Part shown: piece by piece, positions 63,900 through 64,000 of the stretch
Numbering within the stretch: the stretch's first letter is position 1
Layout of the letters: each line of letters begins with the position of its first letter
NCBI RefSeq assembly: GCF_032362555.1
Contig: NC_083505.1
Coordinates: forward strand, 9,477,501 to 9,541,500
Direction of reading: 5' to 3'
DNA length: 64,000 nt
From: Amyelois transitella
Lineage: Eukaryota > Arthropoda > Insecta > Lepidoptera > Pyralidae
Notes under the pieces: model-generated
Told to the model about the DNA's origin: nothing
Seen by the model: only the letters and a program-made list of their open reading frames with translations
Databases searched by the model: none
Program-made: the position numbers and the translations under genes

Positions 63900-64000
63900 A
63901 GGTGTAGTGTGTAATCACATTTGGGTGTAAAAAGTACACACTCAGAGACACCTCCCACAATTTCCAAAGAAGTGTTCAAAACCAATATTAGGATAACCCG
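63900..64000 (-). other. Possible next HYDIN exon at the window edge
   Basis: On the minus strand the frame from the edge reads RVILILVLNTSLEIVGGVSE, which fits the edge of an ASH domain. No donor there gives a fully convincing phase join to the exon at 63575-63741; GAG TGT|gtactt is the best in-phase choice. Left unassigned. Confidence 0.3.

Overview
This window is nuclear DNA of an insect, most likely a moth or butterfly (Lepidoptera). It is AT-rich, has compact introns with GT/AG ends, and is full of short dispersed repeats of lepidopteran type: a 260-bp repeat ending near 'ggctctgtctaccccgc...tagacgtgattatatgtatgta', and Helitron-like elements running from TC to CTAG between a host A and T. 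I read the genes by joining open frames across splice sites and checking that codon phase carries across every junction. Names come from recalled family motifs, not from a search.

Ten protein-coding genes were found, strictly alternating in strand. From left to right they are: UBE2QL1-like ubiquitin-conjugating enzyme (+, 2365-3715, 5' end not found); NEDD8 (-, 8180-8804); TANGO6 (+, 10011-14797); a membrane protein with FN3-like and ZP-N-like regions (-, 15636-19033, 5' end not found); a tetraspanin (+, 35988-38174); TFIIF beta subunit (-, 38933-41010); TBC1D25-like Rab GAP (+, 41715-47492); GHITM/TMBIM5 (-, 48499-52540); NOC2 ribosome-biogenesis factor (+, 53408-57213); and the C-terminal part of HYDIN (-, 57674-63741, running off the right edge). 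Seven have a start and stop inside the window. Neighbours are therefore head-to-head or tail-to-tail throughout, with divergent promoters of about 0.7-1.2 kb and convergent 3' ends. The genes do not form one pathway. They are mostly housekeeping genes (neddylation, transcription, ribosome assembly, vesicle traffic, mitochondria) plus one sperm-axoneme gene.

The gene-poor part is 19034-35987 (17 kb), which I read as an upstream intron or flank of the FN3/ZP gene plus the tetraspanin promoter. It holds a Helitron-like element, a long-inverted-repeat MITE, a LINE tail, a perfect 46-bp palindrome and a recent 186-bp tandem duplication. Mobile DNA elsewhere is mostly intronic or between convergent genes: an internally deleted mariner with a Harbinger-type MITE inside it, a hAT-type MITE with a clear 8-bp target duplication in a HYDIN intron, and a Helitron-like element inside another repeat copy.

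I found no CRISPR array, no operon, no LTR element or Polinton, and nothing I can call a new multi-gene system. The items most worth checking are the uncharacterised FN3/ZP membrane protein, the roughly 580-residue insertion that splits the TBC1D25 GAP domain, the alternating gene order, and several near-perfect hairpins, one of them in a 164-bp TFIIF beta intron.
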